64,000 nt of DNA from Streptomyces beihaiensis (GCF_026274175.1 NZ_JAPHNL010000068.1:1-64000); one strand, 5' to 3'; positions 8,973 through 17,820 are shown, counted from the stretch's first letter. Numbers and translations are program-made. Notes: generated by a model from the sequence alone, not told the origin.

Positions 8973-9668
8973 ATGAGCCAGGGCCACACCTTCGGCGAGA
9001 ACAACCAGAACATCCTCGGCGACGGGGCCAGCGGGTTCGGCTACCACGTCTACAACACCCCCCAGCCGGACCGGGAGCAGGAGAGCGCACAGGCCGCCGC
9101 CGAGCAGGAGGCGGCCCGCGCGTCCTACGCACGCAGTCGCAGCGTCTTCGTCGTGCACGGCCGTGACGAGGAGGTCCGCCTGGCCATGTTCGGGCTGCTG
9201 CGCCGGCTCGACCTGCGCCCGCTGGAGTGGGAGCGGCTGGTACGGGCCACCCACGGGGCCACTCCGTTCCTCGGCGAGGTCGTCGAGAAGGCGCTGTCGC
9301 AGGCCCAGGCCGCGCTCGTGCTGCTCACACCGGACGACGTCGCCAAGCTCCACCCGCACCTGCTGGGCGACCGGGAGCAGCCCTACGAAACCCAGTTCAC
9401 CGGCCAGCCCCGGCAGAACGTGCTGATCGAACTCGGTATGGCCTTGATGGCCTACCCGGAGCGGACGGTGATCGTGGAGGTCGGCGAGGTACGGCCCGCG
9501 GCGGACCTCGCGGGCCGCAACGTGATCCGCTTCGACGGTTCCCTGGCATCCGTGTCGAAGATCGTCGAACGGCTCAAGGTGGCCGAGTGCGACCTCGACG
9601 ACACCCGGCAGGACTGGCGGGAGACCTCGTACTTCAGGAACCTGTCGGCTTACCACCGACAGGCCTGA
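8973..9668 (+). CDS. TIR-like (CAP12/PCTIR, PF10137-type) protein with N-terminal amyloid-like motif
   Basis: This 231-residue protein has residues 8-24 (GENNQNILGDGASGFGY) repeating the tail motif of the upstream membrane protein. A charged helical linker (about 32-55) leads to a TIR-like domain of the kind formerly called 'predicted nucleotide-binding protein containing TIR-like domain'. It shows 'VFVVHGRDEEVR' (58-69), 'ALVLLTPDDV' (114-123) and 'NVLIELGMALM' (149-159). Glu153 in the ELG motif is the expected NAD-glycohydrolase residue. Relatives serve as NAD-cleaving effectors in CBASS and Pycsar. The start is fixed by GGGGAAG at 8962-8968 and by the one-base spacing. The neighbouring macro-domain proteins suggest the product may be a signal rather than simple NAD depletion; that is inferred. 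Confidence 0.85.
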   Translation: MSQGHTFGENNQNILGDGASGFGYHVYNTPQPDREQESAQAAAEQEAARASYARSRSVFVVHGRDEEVRLAMFGLLRRLDLRPLEWERLVRATHGATPFLGEVVEKALSQAQAALVLLTPDDVAKLHPHLLGDREQPYETQFTGQPRQNVLIELGMALMAYPERTVIVEVGEVRPAADLAGRNVIRFDGSLASVSKIVERLKVAECDLDDTRQDWRETSYFRNLSAYHRQA

Positions 9669-9740
9669 GGCACGGAGGCACGGAGGCGCGGAGGAAAGGG
9701 GCGGGAGGCCATGAGCCTTCCGCCCCCTCCGCGCGGGCAC

Positions 9741-9776
9741 GCGGGGCGGGGCGCGGGGCGGGGCGCGGGGCGGGGA
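9741..9776. repeat. G-rich 12-base tandem repeat
   Basis: Three copies of GCGGGGCGGGGC (the last imperfect) lie between the convergent TIR-like and TM-macro genes. The run of G4 tracts could fold into a G-quadruplex on the + strand. The rest of 9669-9939 is purine-rich on the + strand and shows no gene. Confidence 0.8.
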
Positions 9777-9939
9777 ACCAACCACCGGGCACCCAACGGC
9801 AGACCCGGGCATCGGCACAGGGCCGGGAAGGAAGAGGGCCGGGAACAGGCATGGAAAGAGGCCCGGCAACAGGACCGGGACCAGGCCCGGGGCGCCGCCG
9901 GTGATGCGCGCGGCAACAGGATCGGGATCCCCGCAGGCA

Positions 9940-10890
9940 CTACTGGTCCGGGCTCGTAGCCAGGGCGTCCAGGAACGCGGCGAGTTCGCGCATGTCGACG
10001 CCGTCCAGCTCGCCGGGCCGGACGACCAGGCGCAGTTCGCGGCAGACCGCGGCCTCCCGGGAGCTGGCCACGAAGGACACCAGGATCAGCCGGAGCAGAC
10101 TGTCCCGGTCGAGGTAGCCGATCCGGGCGAGTCCCGACCCCACCAACGGCATGTCGACCCGGTCGAGTTGAGCGTGCGCGCGCAGCGCACGCCACAGACC
10201 GCCCAGCCCCCGCCACAGGTCGTCCACGCCCGACGACGCCACGTAGTCGTCGCCGATCCGGCTGTAGGCCACGCCGAACACCAGCCGGGGCCGGGCGCCC
10301 AGCACCGCGACCGTGCCGACCGGGTAGCGGTCGAGCTTGCCGAGCGGCTTGTCCGAGCGCGCCTCCCGGGCGACGGGCCGGACCGACGCGAGCGCCGCGT
10401 CCAGCTCCGCGTCCAGGCGGCGCGTGTCACCGCCGTAGCGGCGGTCCAGCAACTGTGCCTGCACACTGTCGTCGTTGATGACCCGTCCGCCCGCCGACAG
10501 GGTGTCGAAAGTGTCGCAGAACCCGACGACGAGGTGGGCGGGCCGGTCGAACACGTCGCCCGTCTCGACGACCACCGTCATGGCGGGCCGCCGGAACACC
10601 TGCCGCACCCGGGTGATCGGGCGGGCCCGCAGCAGCCCCCAGGCCAGGCAGGTGCCCACGGACAGTCCGACGACTGCGCCGGAACCGCTGTGGGGTACGA
10701 ACGGGCCCACGACCTGGAGCACCGCGGAGAGCCCGCCGAACGCCACCATGGTGTCGCGCACGAAGACCTGCCGGGCGCGTCGCACACCACGCGGCCACCA
10801 CGAACGCGCCAGGCGGCGCGGCCACGAGACGCCGCCGGACCGCAGCGCCCCGCCGGCCGGGCCCGAACCGTTGGAATCACCCGGATACAT
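9940..10890 (-). CDS. Two-helix membrane protein with ThsA-type macro domain (type II Thoeris effector-like)
   Basis: This 316-residue protein has two hydrophobic helices (about 47-64 and 71-88) followed by a macro-like domain (about 104-295) of the type found in Thoeris ThsA (PF20016, earlier DUF6430). Motifs include 'LVVGFCDTFDT' (120-130), 'SVQAQLLDR' (142-150), 'KPLG', 'YPVGT', 'AYSRIGDDYVASS' (208-220), 'VGSGLARI' and 'LRLVVRPGEL'. In type II Thoeris a TIR protein makes an ADP-ribose adduct that the macro domain of a two-helix ThsA binds, leading to cell death. This architecture matches that effector. The ATG at 10890 has GGAGAA upstream. It is transcribed away from the macro-SARP gene and toward the TIR gene. 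The family call is strong; the role is inferred. Confidence 0.8.
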   Translation of the reverse strand: MYPGDSNGSGPAGGALRSGGVSWPRRLARSWWPRGVRRARQVFVRDTMVAFGGLSAVLQVVGPFVPHSGSGAVVGLSVGTCLAWGLLRARPITRVRQVFRRPAMTVVVETGDVFDRPAHLVVGFCDTFDTLSAGGRVINDDSVQAQLLDRRYGGDTRRLDAELDAALASVRPVAREARSDKPLGKLDRYPVGTVAVLGARPRLVFGVAYSRIGDDYVASSGVDDLWRGLGGLWRALRAHAQLDRVDMPLVGSGLARIGYLDRDSLLRLILVSFVASSREAAVCRELRLVVRPGELDGVDMRELAAFLDALATSPDQ

Positions 10891-10971
10891 GGTTTCTCCA
10901 AGGCATCATGATAATCTGCCAGTCACCAAGGCTTACGCAGAGTGACGCACAATCGCCGGGGGGCGACGCGG
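10891..10971. promoter_or_regulatory. Divergent promoter region between the two macro-domain genes
   Basis: These 81 bases must hold the promoters of both macro-domain genes. On the + strand GATAAT at 10910-10915 resembles a -10 box, but I see no convincing -35. The SARP-like product of the + gene could bind here. No clear direct heptamer repeats of the classic SARP type are visible. Confidence 0.45.
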
Positions 10972-12366
10972 ATGGCCGGTGCGAGAGCGCGTATCCGGGT
11001 GAAGGTTCTGGGGCCGGTCCAGCTCGAGGTCGACGGGGCTGCCGTCAGGCTGACGCCCCTGACCGTACGGCTGTTGGTCCGTCTGGTGGCGGCCGAGGGC
11101 GAGGCGGTGCCGGTGCGGCAGCTCCGGCGCGACGTGTGGGGGCTCGCGGACGAACCACGCCATCTGGACCAGCGCAACCGCAACGAAGTGCAGAAGCGGG
11201 TGCTGGAGCTGCGGCGGGTGCTGGCGCCGGGTGACCGTTCGGGCGCGGGCAGTTCGGGTGCCCATGTGCTGCGCACCGAGCAGCAGGTGACGGCACAGGG
11301 CTCGGAGACGGCCTACCGTCTGGTTCTGCGGCCGGAGGAACTGGACAGTTCGCGGTTCACCGCGATCGTCAGCGAGGCTCTGCTCGCCCCGCCGGCCACC
11401 GCCGCGCACCAACTGGCCGAGGCGTTGTCCCTGGTACGCGGCAGGCCGCTGGCCGAGGTGAACGGCGAGGGGTTCGCGACGTCGTTCATCCGCCGCCTGA
11501 CCGCCCTGCAGAACACCGCCCGCCGCGAACTGGTCCGCGTACAGACCGACTTGGGTCGCCCGGAGCTCGCCCTTCCGGTGGCCGAACTGATCGCCCACGA
11601 GCATCCCGACGACGTCGAGGCCGCACGGGCCCTCGACGCTCTGCGCGCGGAACTGCGGGCCCGGCACGGAGACGAACTGTTGCGGCACCGGGTGCCGTTG
11701 CCCGGCCGACGCGCGGAAGTGGTGCTGATACGCGGGGATCTGTTCGACCAGGTGGACGCCAATCTGGTGGTCGGCTTCTCGGACACGTTCGACACGGAGA
11801 ACTCCGAAGACCTCGTGATCAGCCGCGAGAGCGTACAGAGCCAGCTCGTCGACCGGGTGTTCGCGGGGCGGCGCCGCCTGCTGGACGGCAAGCTGCGGGC
11901 GGGGCTGCGCACGGTGAAAGCGGTGGGCACCGAGAACGTGCGGTCCAAGCCGCTCGGCCGACGGGTGCGCTACCCGGTGGGCACCACCGTGATGCTGCCG
12001 GTCGACGGCCGCCGGGTGTTCGCCACCGCCTATTCGAGGCTCGGGAACGATCTGGTCGCCAGGTCCAACTGCGAGGACCTGCGGCGGAGTCTGGACAATG
12101 TGTGGGCGGCGGTGGCGGTGCACGGCCTGTTCAAGCCGGTCGCCGTGCCGCTGATCGGGTCCGGGCTGGCCCGGATCACGGATCTGGACCGGGGCCAGCT
12201 GGTCGCCCTGATCGTGGACTCGTTCATCGACGCCTGCCGCGAGCACCCCGCTCTGGCACCCGAGCTCCGGATCGTCGTCCGGCCCCAGGAACTGGCCAGG
12301 ACCGACCTGACTCCGGTGGAGCGGCGCTTCCAGGAGACCGTGCCCGGCCTGCACGCGACGGACTGA
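10972..12366 (+). CDS. SARP-like winged-helix/BTAD regulator fused to a ThsA-type macro domain
   Basis: This 464-residue protein has an OmpR-type winged helix (about 8-120, 'RVKVLGPVQLEVDG'), a BTAD helical domain (about 125-235, 'LAEALSLVRGRPLAEV') and a macro domain (about 248-442). That macro domain shares long stretches with the divergent membrane protein: GFSDTFDT, SVQSQLVDR, SKPLG, YPVGT, AYSRLGND, IGSGLARI and LRIVVRP. I chose ATG 10972 because GGGGGG lies 8 bases upstream and the DNA-binding domain starts right after; a GTG at 10942 would add 10 residues but lacks a binding site. SARP proteins activate transcription. Joining one to a macro domain suggests a regulator that responds to an ADP-ribose-type ligand. 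I know of no described example. Confidence 0.82.
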   Translation: MAGARARIRVKVLGPVQLEVDGAAVRLTPLTVRLLVRLVAAEGEAVPVRQLRRDVWGLADEPRHLDQRNRNEVQKRVLELRRVLAPGDRSGAGSSGAHVLRTEQQVTAQGSETAYRLVLRPEELDSSRFTAIVSEALLAPPATAAHQLAEALSLVRGRPLAEVNGEGFATSFIRRLTALQNTARRELVRVQTDLGRPELALPVAELIAHEHPDDVEAARALDALRAELRARHGDELLRHRVPLPGRRAEVVLIRGDLFDQVDANLVVGFSDTFDTENSEDLVISRESVQSQLVDRVFAGRRRLLDGKLRAGLRTVKAVGTENVRSKPLGRRVRYPVGTTVMLPVDGRRVFATAYSRLGNDLVARSNCEDLRRSLDNVWAAVAVHGLFKPVAVPLIGSGLARITDLDRGQLVALIVDSFIDACREHPALAPELRIVVRPQELARTDLTPVERRFQETVPGLHATD

Positions 12367-13033
12367 CGGCTGCGGTGGGGCCGAGCAGCGGCTCGGCCCT
12401 GGCCCCTGAACCGGCTTGCTGCTCCGCATAGTTGCTCCCCCCTCGCGGCCGCACTCCGCCACCCGTGCCTCGCGCCGCCTCGCCCGGCCCCACCGCTGTC
12501 CACGAGACCACGCCGGACGCTTCCTCCGGTACCCACCAACCGCTTCCGATCCGATTCCGAGCGGTTGCGGCAGCGGAGGGCCATCGAACTCCCCGACCGT
12601 GCCGGCAGCGATGACGTCCTTGACACCGAACCGGGCGAGATCGCCTTTGCGGGATACGCCTCCCCGCTTTCCCGGCCGGGTTCCGGCCATTCCCTCTGCG
12701 CCACCGTTGCCCGGCGCCCCGGCGCAACGGGAGCCGCGTACAACGGACCCCCTTCCTCCTGCCGAGACCGATCCGGCCGCCACCGAGGCGCCGGCTGAGT
12801 CCGCCGTTCGAGCCCCTGACACCGCCGGTTCGGCCGGACCTGACACGGGTGGTCCTGACAGCCGAGCAACGCAGGTGGAGCAACGGCGCCGCGGCGCGTT
12901 CCCGCGTATGGGGTGCGTCAAAGCGGCCGGGAGCGGCGTATGGATGCCGTTAAGGGGCGTAGATCCGGATCAGGACGGCGTGTTCGCTGGGTCGGTCAGA
13001 TCCCTTCGATTCGCACCTCATCCAGGAGTTCCG
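12367..13033. other. Long leader region upstream of kdp, no gene seen
   Basis: None of the long frames in these 667 bases resembles a protein. Just before the first kdp gene is a good ribosome binding site (AGGAG at 13023-13027). The stretch from about 12880 to 13030 is the likely kdp promoter and leader. I looked for a c-di-AMP (ydaO-type) riboswitch, as found before some kdp operons, and could not identify its conserved core. Confidence 0.4.
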
Positions 13034-13117
13034 ATGGCCGACGTGGCCTTCGTCATCGGCACGATCGCGGTCTTCGCGCTCGTGGTCGTCATCGCCAAGG
13101 GGGTGACGAGGCTGTGA
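13034..13117 (+). CDS. 27-residue single-helix membrane peptide upstream of kdpF
   Basis: This tiny ORF starts at ATG 13034 after AGGAG and encodes one hydrophobic helix ('VAFVIGTIAVFALVVVIAKG') with a short charged tail. Its stop overlaps the GTG start of kdpF (GTGA at 13114-13117), so it is translationally coupled to the kdp operon. Its size and one-helix nature resemble KdpF, suggesting a second KdpF-like stabilising subunit; this is inferred. Confidence 0.65.
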   Translation: MADVAFVIGTIAVFALVVVIAKGVTRL

Positions 13118-13203
13118 CCGCCGAGAACATCGCCGGCCTCGTCGTGGCCGTCGCCCTGCTGGGCTACCTCGCCCTCGCCCTGATCTTCCCGGAGAGGTTC
13201 TGA
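13114..13203 (+). CDS. kdpF: KdpF, small subunit of the potassium-transporting ATPase
   Basis: This is a 29-residue hydrophobic peptide containing 'LLGYLALALIFPERF', the typical KdpF C-terminus. KdpF stabilises the KdpABC complex in the membrane. It starts at GTG 13114, overlapping the previous stop, and ends 8 bases before kdpA. Confidence 0.88.
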   Translation: MTAENIAGLVVAVALLGYLALALIFPERF

Positions 13204-13211
13204 GCCGCACC

Positions 13212-14876
13212 ATGAGCCCCGTTCTTGCTGACGTGCTCACGGTCGTCGCGCTGACAGGCGCGCTCGCTCTGGTGCACCGTCCCCTCGGCGACCACATGGC
13301 CGCCGTGTACTGCTCCAAGAAGCACCTGCGGGTGGAGCGCTGGATCTACCGCGCCGTCGGCGCCAACCCGGACACGGAGATGCGCTGGCCCGTGTACCTG
13401 CGCGGGGTGCTCGCCTTCTCCGCGGTCGGCGTGCTCTTCCTGTACCTGGTGCAGCGAGTCCAGGACAAGCTGCCGCTGTCGCTCGGCTTCAAGCCGGTCT
13501 CCCCGGACCAGGCGTTCAACACGGCCGCCTCCTTCGTGTCCAACACGAACTGGCAGTCGTACGCGGGCGAGACCGCCATGAGCCATGTCACCCAGACCAT
13601 GGGTCTGGCCGTGCAGAACTTCGTCTCGGCGGCCGTCGGTATCGCCGTCGCCGTGGCGTTGGTGCGCGGCTTCGCGCGCTCGCGCACCGGCGGCCTGGGG
13701 AACTTCTGGGCGGACCTGGTGCGCGGCACCATCCGGATCCTGATCCCTCTCTCGGTGGTCGCGGCCGTGGTCCTGATCGCGTGCGGCGCCATCCAGAACT
13801 TCGGCGACATCCACACGGTCACCACGCTCACCGGTGACAAGCAGTCCATCAGCCCCGGTGCCGTCGCCTCCCAGGAGGCCATCAAGGACATCGGCACCAA
13901 CGGCGGCGGCTACTTCAACGCCAACTCCGCGCACCCCTTCGAGAATCCCGACGGCTTCACCAACTGGCTGGAGATCTTCCTGCTGCTGGTGATCCCGTTC
14001 TCGCTGCCGCGCACCTTCGCCACCATGGTCGGCTCGGCCAGGCAGGGCTACGCGATCGTCGCCGCGATGGGCGTCATCTGGCTGGCCGCCCTCGTCGCCG
14101 TGACGTGGCTGGAGTACGCCCACCCCGGCACCGCCTCGCAGCTCGCGGGCGGCTCGATGGAGGGCAAGGAGCAGCGGTTCGGCGAGGGGAACTCGTCCCT
14201 GTTCGCCGTCTCCACGACCATGACCTCGACCGGGTCCGTCGACTCCTTCCACGACTCCTTCCAGGGCCTGTCCGGCGGCGTCCTGCTCCTGGGCATGATG
14301 CTCGGCGAGATCGCGCCCGGCGGCGTCGGCTCCGGCCTGTACGGGATGCTGGTCATGGCGGTCATCGCGGTGTTCATCGCCGGGCTGATGGTGGGGCGCA
14401 CGCCCGAGTACCTGGGCAAGAAGATCGGCTCCCGCGAGATCAAGCTGGCCGCCTGCTACATCCTGATCACCCCGGCCCTCGTCCTGACCGGCACCGCGCT
14501 CGCCATGGCGCTGGGCAAGGGCGTGCCGTCCATGACCAACCACGGGGCGCACGGCTTCTCCGAGGTCCTGTACGCGTACACGTCGGCGAGCAACAACAAC
14601 GGTTCCGCCTTCGCGGGCTTCGGCGCCGACACCACGTACCACAACACGATGCTCGGGCTGTGCATGCTACTCGGCCGGTTCCTGCCGATGGTGTTCGTGC
14701 TCGCGCTCGCCGGTTCGCTGGCCGAGCAGAAGCCGATCCCCGCCACCGCGGGCACTCTGCGTACCGAGAAGCCGCTGTTCACCGGGCTGCTCGTCGGCGC
14801 CATCGTGATCATCACCGGTCTGACCTTCTTCCCGGCCCTCGCGCTCGGGCCGCTCGCCGAAGGGCTGGCGTCATGA
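13212..14876 (+). CDS. kdpA: Potassium-transporting ATPase subunit KdpA
   Basis: This 554-residue channel-like subunit binds and conducts K+ in the KdpFABC high-affinity uptake pump. Four pore-loop selectivity segments are visible in order: 'TNWQSYAG', '[12 protein letters not shown]', '[11 protein letters not shown]' and '[11 protein letters not shown]'. About ten membrane helices and a normal length support an intact gene. The stop overlaps the kdpB start (ATGA at 14873-14876). Confidence 0.97.
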   Translation: MSPVLADVLTVVALTGALALVHRPLGDHMAAVYCSKKHLRVERWIYRAVGANPDTEMRWPVYLRGVLAFSAVGVLFLYLVQRVQDKLPLSLGFKPVSPDQAFNTAASFVSNTNWQSYAGETAMSHVTQTMGLAVQNFVSAAVGIAVAVALVRGFARSRTGGLGNFWADLVRGTIRILIPLSVVAAVVLIACGAIQNFGDIHTVTTLTGDKQSISPGAVASQEAIKDIGTNGGGYFNANSAHPFENPDGFTNWLEIFLLLVIPFSLPRTFATMVGSARQGYAIVAAMGVIWLAALVAVTWLEYAHPGTASQLAGGSMEGKEQRFGEGNSSLFAVSTTMTSTGSVDSFHDSFQGLSGGVLLLGMMLGEIAPGGVGSGLYGMLVMAVIAVFIAGLMVGRTPEYLGKKIGSREIKLAACYILITPALVLTGTALAMALGKGVPSMTNHGAHGFSEVLYAYTSASNNNGSAFAGFGADTTYHNTMLGLCMLLGRFLPMVFVLALAGSLAEQKPIPATAGTLRTEKPLFTGLLVGAIVIITGLTFFPALALGPLAEGLAS

Positions 14877-17104
14877 CCGCCGACATCAAGAAGCAGAACC
14901 AAGAGGACCGAGAGAACACCGTGTCCCAGACGCCTCCCACTCCTCCCGCCACATCGGCTCCCTCCGCCACGTCGGCTCCCTCCGCCACCTCGACCACTCC
15001 GAACACCGCGCCTCTCGCCCCGCACGCGGACGTGCCCACCGGGCACAAGGAGCAGCGGGACCGGATCGGCGGCGGCCTGTTCGACCCTCAGCAGCTGTGG
15101 ACCTCGCTGCCGGACGCCTTCCGCAAGCTGGACCCGCGGGTGATGGCCAAGTCGCCGGTCATGTTCGTGGTGCTGGTCGGCTCGGTGGCCACCACGCTGC
15201 TCGCGGTCGAGAACCCGGGCGACTGGTTCGGCTGGACCATCGCAGCCTGGCTGTGGCTGACGGTGATCTTCGCCAACCTGGCCGAGGCCGTCGCCGAGGG
15301 CCGCGGCAAGGCGCAGGCGGACACCCTGCGCAAGGCCAAGACGGACTCCGTGGCGCGTCGGCTGGCCACCGACGGCACGACCGAGGAGCAGGTCCCTGGG
15401 ACGGATCTGAAGATCGGCGACCGTGTCGTCTGCGAGGCGGGCGACATCATCCCCGGCGACGGTGACGTCGTAGAGGGCGTGGCGTCCGTCGACGAGTCGG
15501 CCATCACCGGCGAGTCGGCCCCCGTCATCCGCGAGTCCGGCGGCGACCGCTCGGCCGTCACCGGCGGCACGAAGGTCCTCTCCGACCGCATCGTCATCAA
15601 GATCACGACGAAGCCCGGCGAGACGTTCATCGACCGCATGATCAACCTGGTCGAGGGCGCCGCCCGGCAGAAGACGCCCAACGAGATCGCCCTCAACATC
15701 CTCCTGGCGTCCCTCACCATCGTCTTCCTGCTGGCCGTGGTCACGCTGAAGCCGTTCGCCATCTACGCGGGCGCCGACGACCAGACCTCCCTGGTCGTGC
15801 TGGCCGCGCTCCTGGTCTGCCTGATCCCGACCACGATCGGCGCCCTGCTCTCCGCCATCGGCATCGCGGGCATGGACCGCCTCGTACAGCGCAACGTACT
15901 GGCCATGTCCGGCCGCGCCGTCGAGGCCGCGGGCGACGTGTCCACGCTGCTGCTCGACAAGACCGGCACCATCACCCTCGGCAACCGTCAGGCCGCCGAG
16001 TTCGTCCCCGTACGCGGCACCACCGAGGCCGAGGTCGCCGACGCCGCGCAGCTCTCCTCGCTCGCCGACGAGACGCCCGAGGGCCGCTCCGTCGTCGTCC
16101 TGGCCAAGGAGAAGTACGGGCTGCGCGAGCGACACCAGGGCGAGCTGGAGCACGCCACGTGGATCGAGTTCACCGCCCAGACCCGTATGTCGGGCGTGGA
16201 CGTCGGCGGCCGCAGGATCCGCAAGGGCGCGTCGGGGTCGGTCGTCGCCTGGGTGCGCGAGCGGGGCGGCCAGGTTCGCGACGAGGCCGAGAAGCTGGCG
16301 AACACCATCTCCGAGGCCGGCGGCACTCCGCTGCTCGTGGCGGTCGAGGACACCGAGGGTGCCCGTGTCCTGGGCGTCATCCACCTCAAGGACGTCGTCA
16401 AGGAAGGCATGCGCGAGCGGTTCGAGGAGCTGCGCCGCATGGGCATCAAGACGATCATGATCACCGGTGACAACCCGCTCACCGCGAAGGCCATCGCGGA
16501 GGAGGCGGGCGTCGACGACTTCCTCGCCGAGGCCACTCCCGAGGACAAGATGGCCCTCATCAAGCGGGAGCAGGCGGGCGGCAAGCTCGTCGCGATGACC
16601 GGTGACGGCACCAACGACGCCCCGGCGCTCGCCCAGGCGGACGTCGGTGTCGCCATGAACACGGGCACGTCGGCCGCCAAGGAGGCCGGCAACATGGTCG
16701 ACCTCGACTCGAACCCGACCAAGCTCATCGAGGTCGTCGAGATCGGCAAGCAACTGCTGATCACCCGGGGCGCGTTGACCACGTTCTCCATCGCCAACGA
16801 CGTCGCGAAGTACTTCGCGATCATCCCGGCGATCTTCGCGGTGGCGTACCCGTCGCTCGACAAGCTCAACATCATGGGCCTGGCCTCGCCGGAGTCGGCG
16901 ATCCTCTCCGCGGTGATCTTCAACGCTCTGATCATCATCGCCCTGGTGCCGCTGGCCCTGAAGGGCGTCCGGTACCGGCCGATGAGCGCGGACAAGATGC
17001 TCCGCCGCAACCTGGCCGTCTACGGCCTCGGCGGCCTCGTGGTGCCGTTCATCGGCATCAAGCTCATCGACCTGCTCATCACGCTCATCCCCGGCGTCGG
17101 GTGA
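14873..17104 (+). CDS. kdpB: Potassium-transporting P-type ATPase subunit KdpB
   Basis: This 743-residue P-type ATPase is the energising subunit of KdpFABC. The phosphorylation motif DKTGT has Asp362, TGES has Ser215 (the position equivalent to the inhibitory phosphoserine of E. coli KdpB), and '[12 protein letters not shown]' forms the hinge. The first 60 residues are a Ser/Thr/Pro/Ala-rich extension, with a repeated 'APSATS' segment, that E. coli KdpB lacks; Val16 (GTG) is an alternative start. The gene sits between kdpA and kdpC with 4-base overlaps at both ends. Confidence 0.97.
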   Translation: MTADIKKQNQEDRENTVSQTPPTPPATSAPSATSAPSATSTTPNTAPLAPHADVPTGHKEQRDRIGGGLFDPQQLWTSLPDAFRKLDPRVMAKSPVMFVVLVGSVATTLLAVENPGDWFGWTIAAWLWLTVIFANLAEAVAEGRGKAQADTLRKAKTDSVARRLATDGTTEEQVPGTDLKIGDRVVCEAGDIIPGDGDVVEGVASVDESAITGESAPVIRESGGDRSAVTGGTKVLSDRIVIKITTKPGETFIDRMINLVEGAARQKTPNEIALNILLASLTIVFLLAVVTLKPFAIYAGADDQTSLVVLAALLVCLIPTTIGALLSAIGIAGMDRLVQRNVLAMSGRAVEAAGDVSTLLLDKTGTITLGNRQAAEFVPVRGTTEAEVADAAQLSSLADETPEGRSVVVLAKEKYGLRERHQGELEHATWIEFTAQTRMSGVDVGGRRIRKGASGSVVAWVRERGGQVRDEAEKLANTISEAGGTPLLVAVEDTEGARVLGVIHLKDVVKEGMRERFEELRRMGIKTIMITGDNPLTAKAIAEEAGVDDFLAEATPEDKMALIKREQAGGKLVAMTGDGTNDAPALAQADVGVAMNTGTSAAKEAGNMVDLDSNPTKLIEVVEIGKQLLITRGALTTFSIANDVAKYFAIIPAIFAVAYPSLDKLNIMGLASPESAILSAVIFNALIIIALVPLALKGVRYRPMSADKMLRRNLAVYGLGGLVVPFIGIKLIDLLITLIPGVG

Positions 17105-17721
17105 AGGACATGAACACTTCTTTCGCGAATTCAGCCCGCATGGTGGGGGCCGCGCTGCGCATGCTGCTCGTCCTCACCGTCCTCACCGGCGTCGTCTACC
17201 CGCTGCTCGTCACCGGCATCGGCCAGGCCGCCTTCCAGCACAAGGCCAACGGCTCGCTGGTGAAGGTCGACGGCAAGGAGGTCGGCTCCGAACTGATCGG
17301 CCAGAACTGGAACCTGCCCGGCACCGACAAGCCCGACCCGAAGTACTTCCAGCCCCGCCCCTCCAACAGCGCCTACGACCCACTGTCCACCGGCTCCAGC
17401 CAGCTCGGCGCGAGCGACCCGAGGTTGGTGAAGAGAGTCGAGGCCGCCAGGGCGCAGGTCGCCGCCTTCAATGCCGTACCGGAGTCGCGAGTGCCCGCCG
17501 ACGCGGTCACCGGCTCGGCGTCCGCGATCGACCCGGACATCTCCCCGGCCTACGCCGGTATCCAGATCGACCGTGTCGCCAGGGTGAACAGGCTGCCCGC
17601 CGCCCAGGTGCGCAGGCTGGTGCGCGACCACACGGACGGCCGTGCTCTGGGCTTCATGGGCGAGCCGCGCGTCAACGTGCTGGAGCTGAACATCGCCCTG
17701 ACGAAGCTGGCCAGACACTGA
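17101..17721 (+). CDS. kdpC: Potassium-transporting ATPase subunit KdpC
   Basis: This 206-residue protein has one N-terminal membrane helix ('[20 protein letters not shown]') and a periplasmic-type domain containing 'GSELIGQNW', 'YFQPRPSN' and 'VNVLELN', all KdpC hallmarks. KdpC assists K+ loading of the pump. I use the GTG at 17101, which overlaps the kdpB stop; ATG 17110 is an equally plausible start and would shorten it by three residues. Confidence 0.95.
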   Translation: MKDMNTSFANSARMVGAALRMLLVLTVLTGVVYPLLVTGIGQAAFQHKANGSLVKVDGKEVGSELIGQNWNLPGTDKPDPKYFQPRPSNSAYDPLSTGSSQLGASDPRLVKRVEAARAQVAAFNAVPESRVPADAVTGSASAIDPDISPAYAGIQIDRVARVNRLPAAQVRRLVRDHTDGRALGFMGEPRVNVLELNIALTKLARH

Positions 17722-17726
17722 TGGTC

Positions 17727-17820
17727 TTACGGAGGTCCGGAGGTCCGGAGGTCCTTACGGAGGTCCTTACGGAGGTCCTTACGGAGGTCCTTACGGAGGT
17801 CCTTACGGAGGTCCTTACGG
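17727..17820. repeat. 12-base tandem repeat (TTACGGAGGTCC) between kdpC and kdpE
   Basis: One copy at 17727-17738, two partial GGAGGTCC units, then five and a half perfect copies at 17755-17820. Each unit carries GGAGG, a perfect Shine-Dalgarno-like core. The array begins right after the kdpC stop and lies about 100 bases before kdpE. Confidence 0.92.

Noticed and set aside
8973-9668. Classical Thoeris ThsB (DUF1863 TIR) or ordinary nucleoside deoxyribosyltransferase
   Set aside because: The HGRD start and the NVLIELG motif fit the CAP12/PCTIR TIR-like subfamily better than either.
10933-12921. 662-residue minus-strand frame
   Set aside because: It is antisense to the macro-SARP gene, which has clear domains; the minus frame has none.
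12880-13033. c-di-AMP (ydaO-type) riboswitch before kdp
   Set aside because: The region is suitable but I could not find the conserved core; a covariance-model search would decide.
14456-16753. 765-residue minus-strand frame
   Set aside because: It is antisense to kdpB and has no recognisable motif.
17727-17820. Possible CRISPR array
   Set aside because: Units are only 12 bases and directly adjacent, with no spacers and no cas genes; it is a simple tandem repeat. The same holds for the other arrays in the window.
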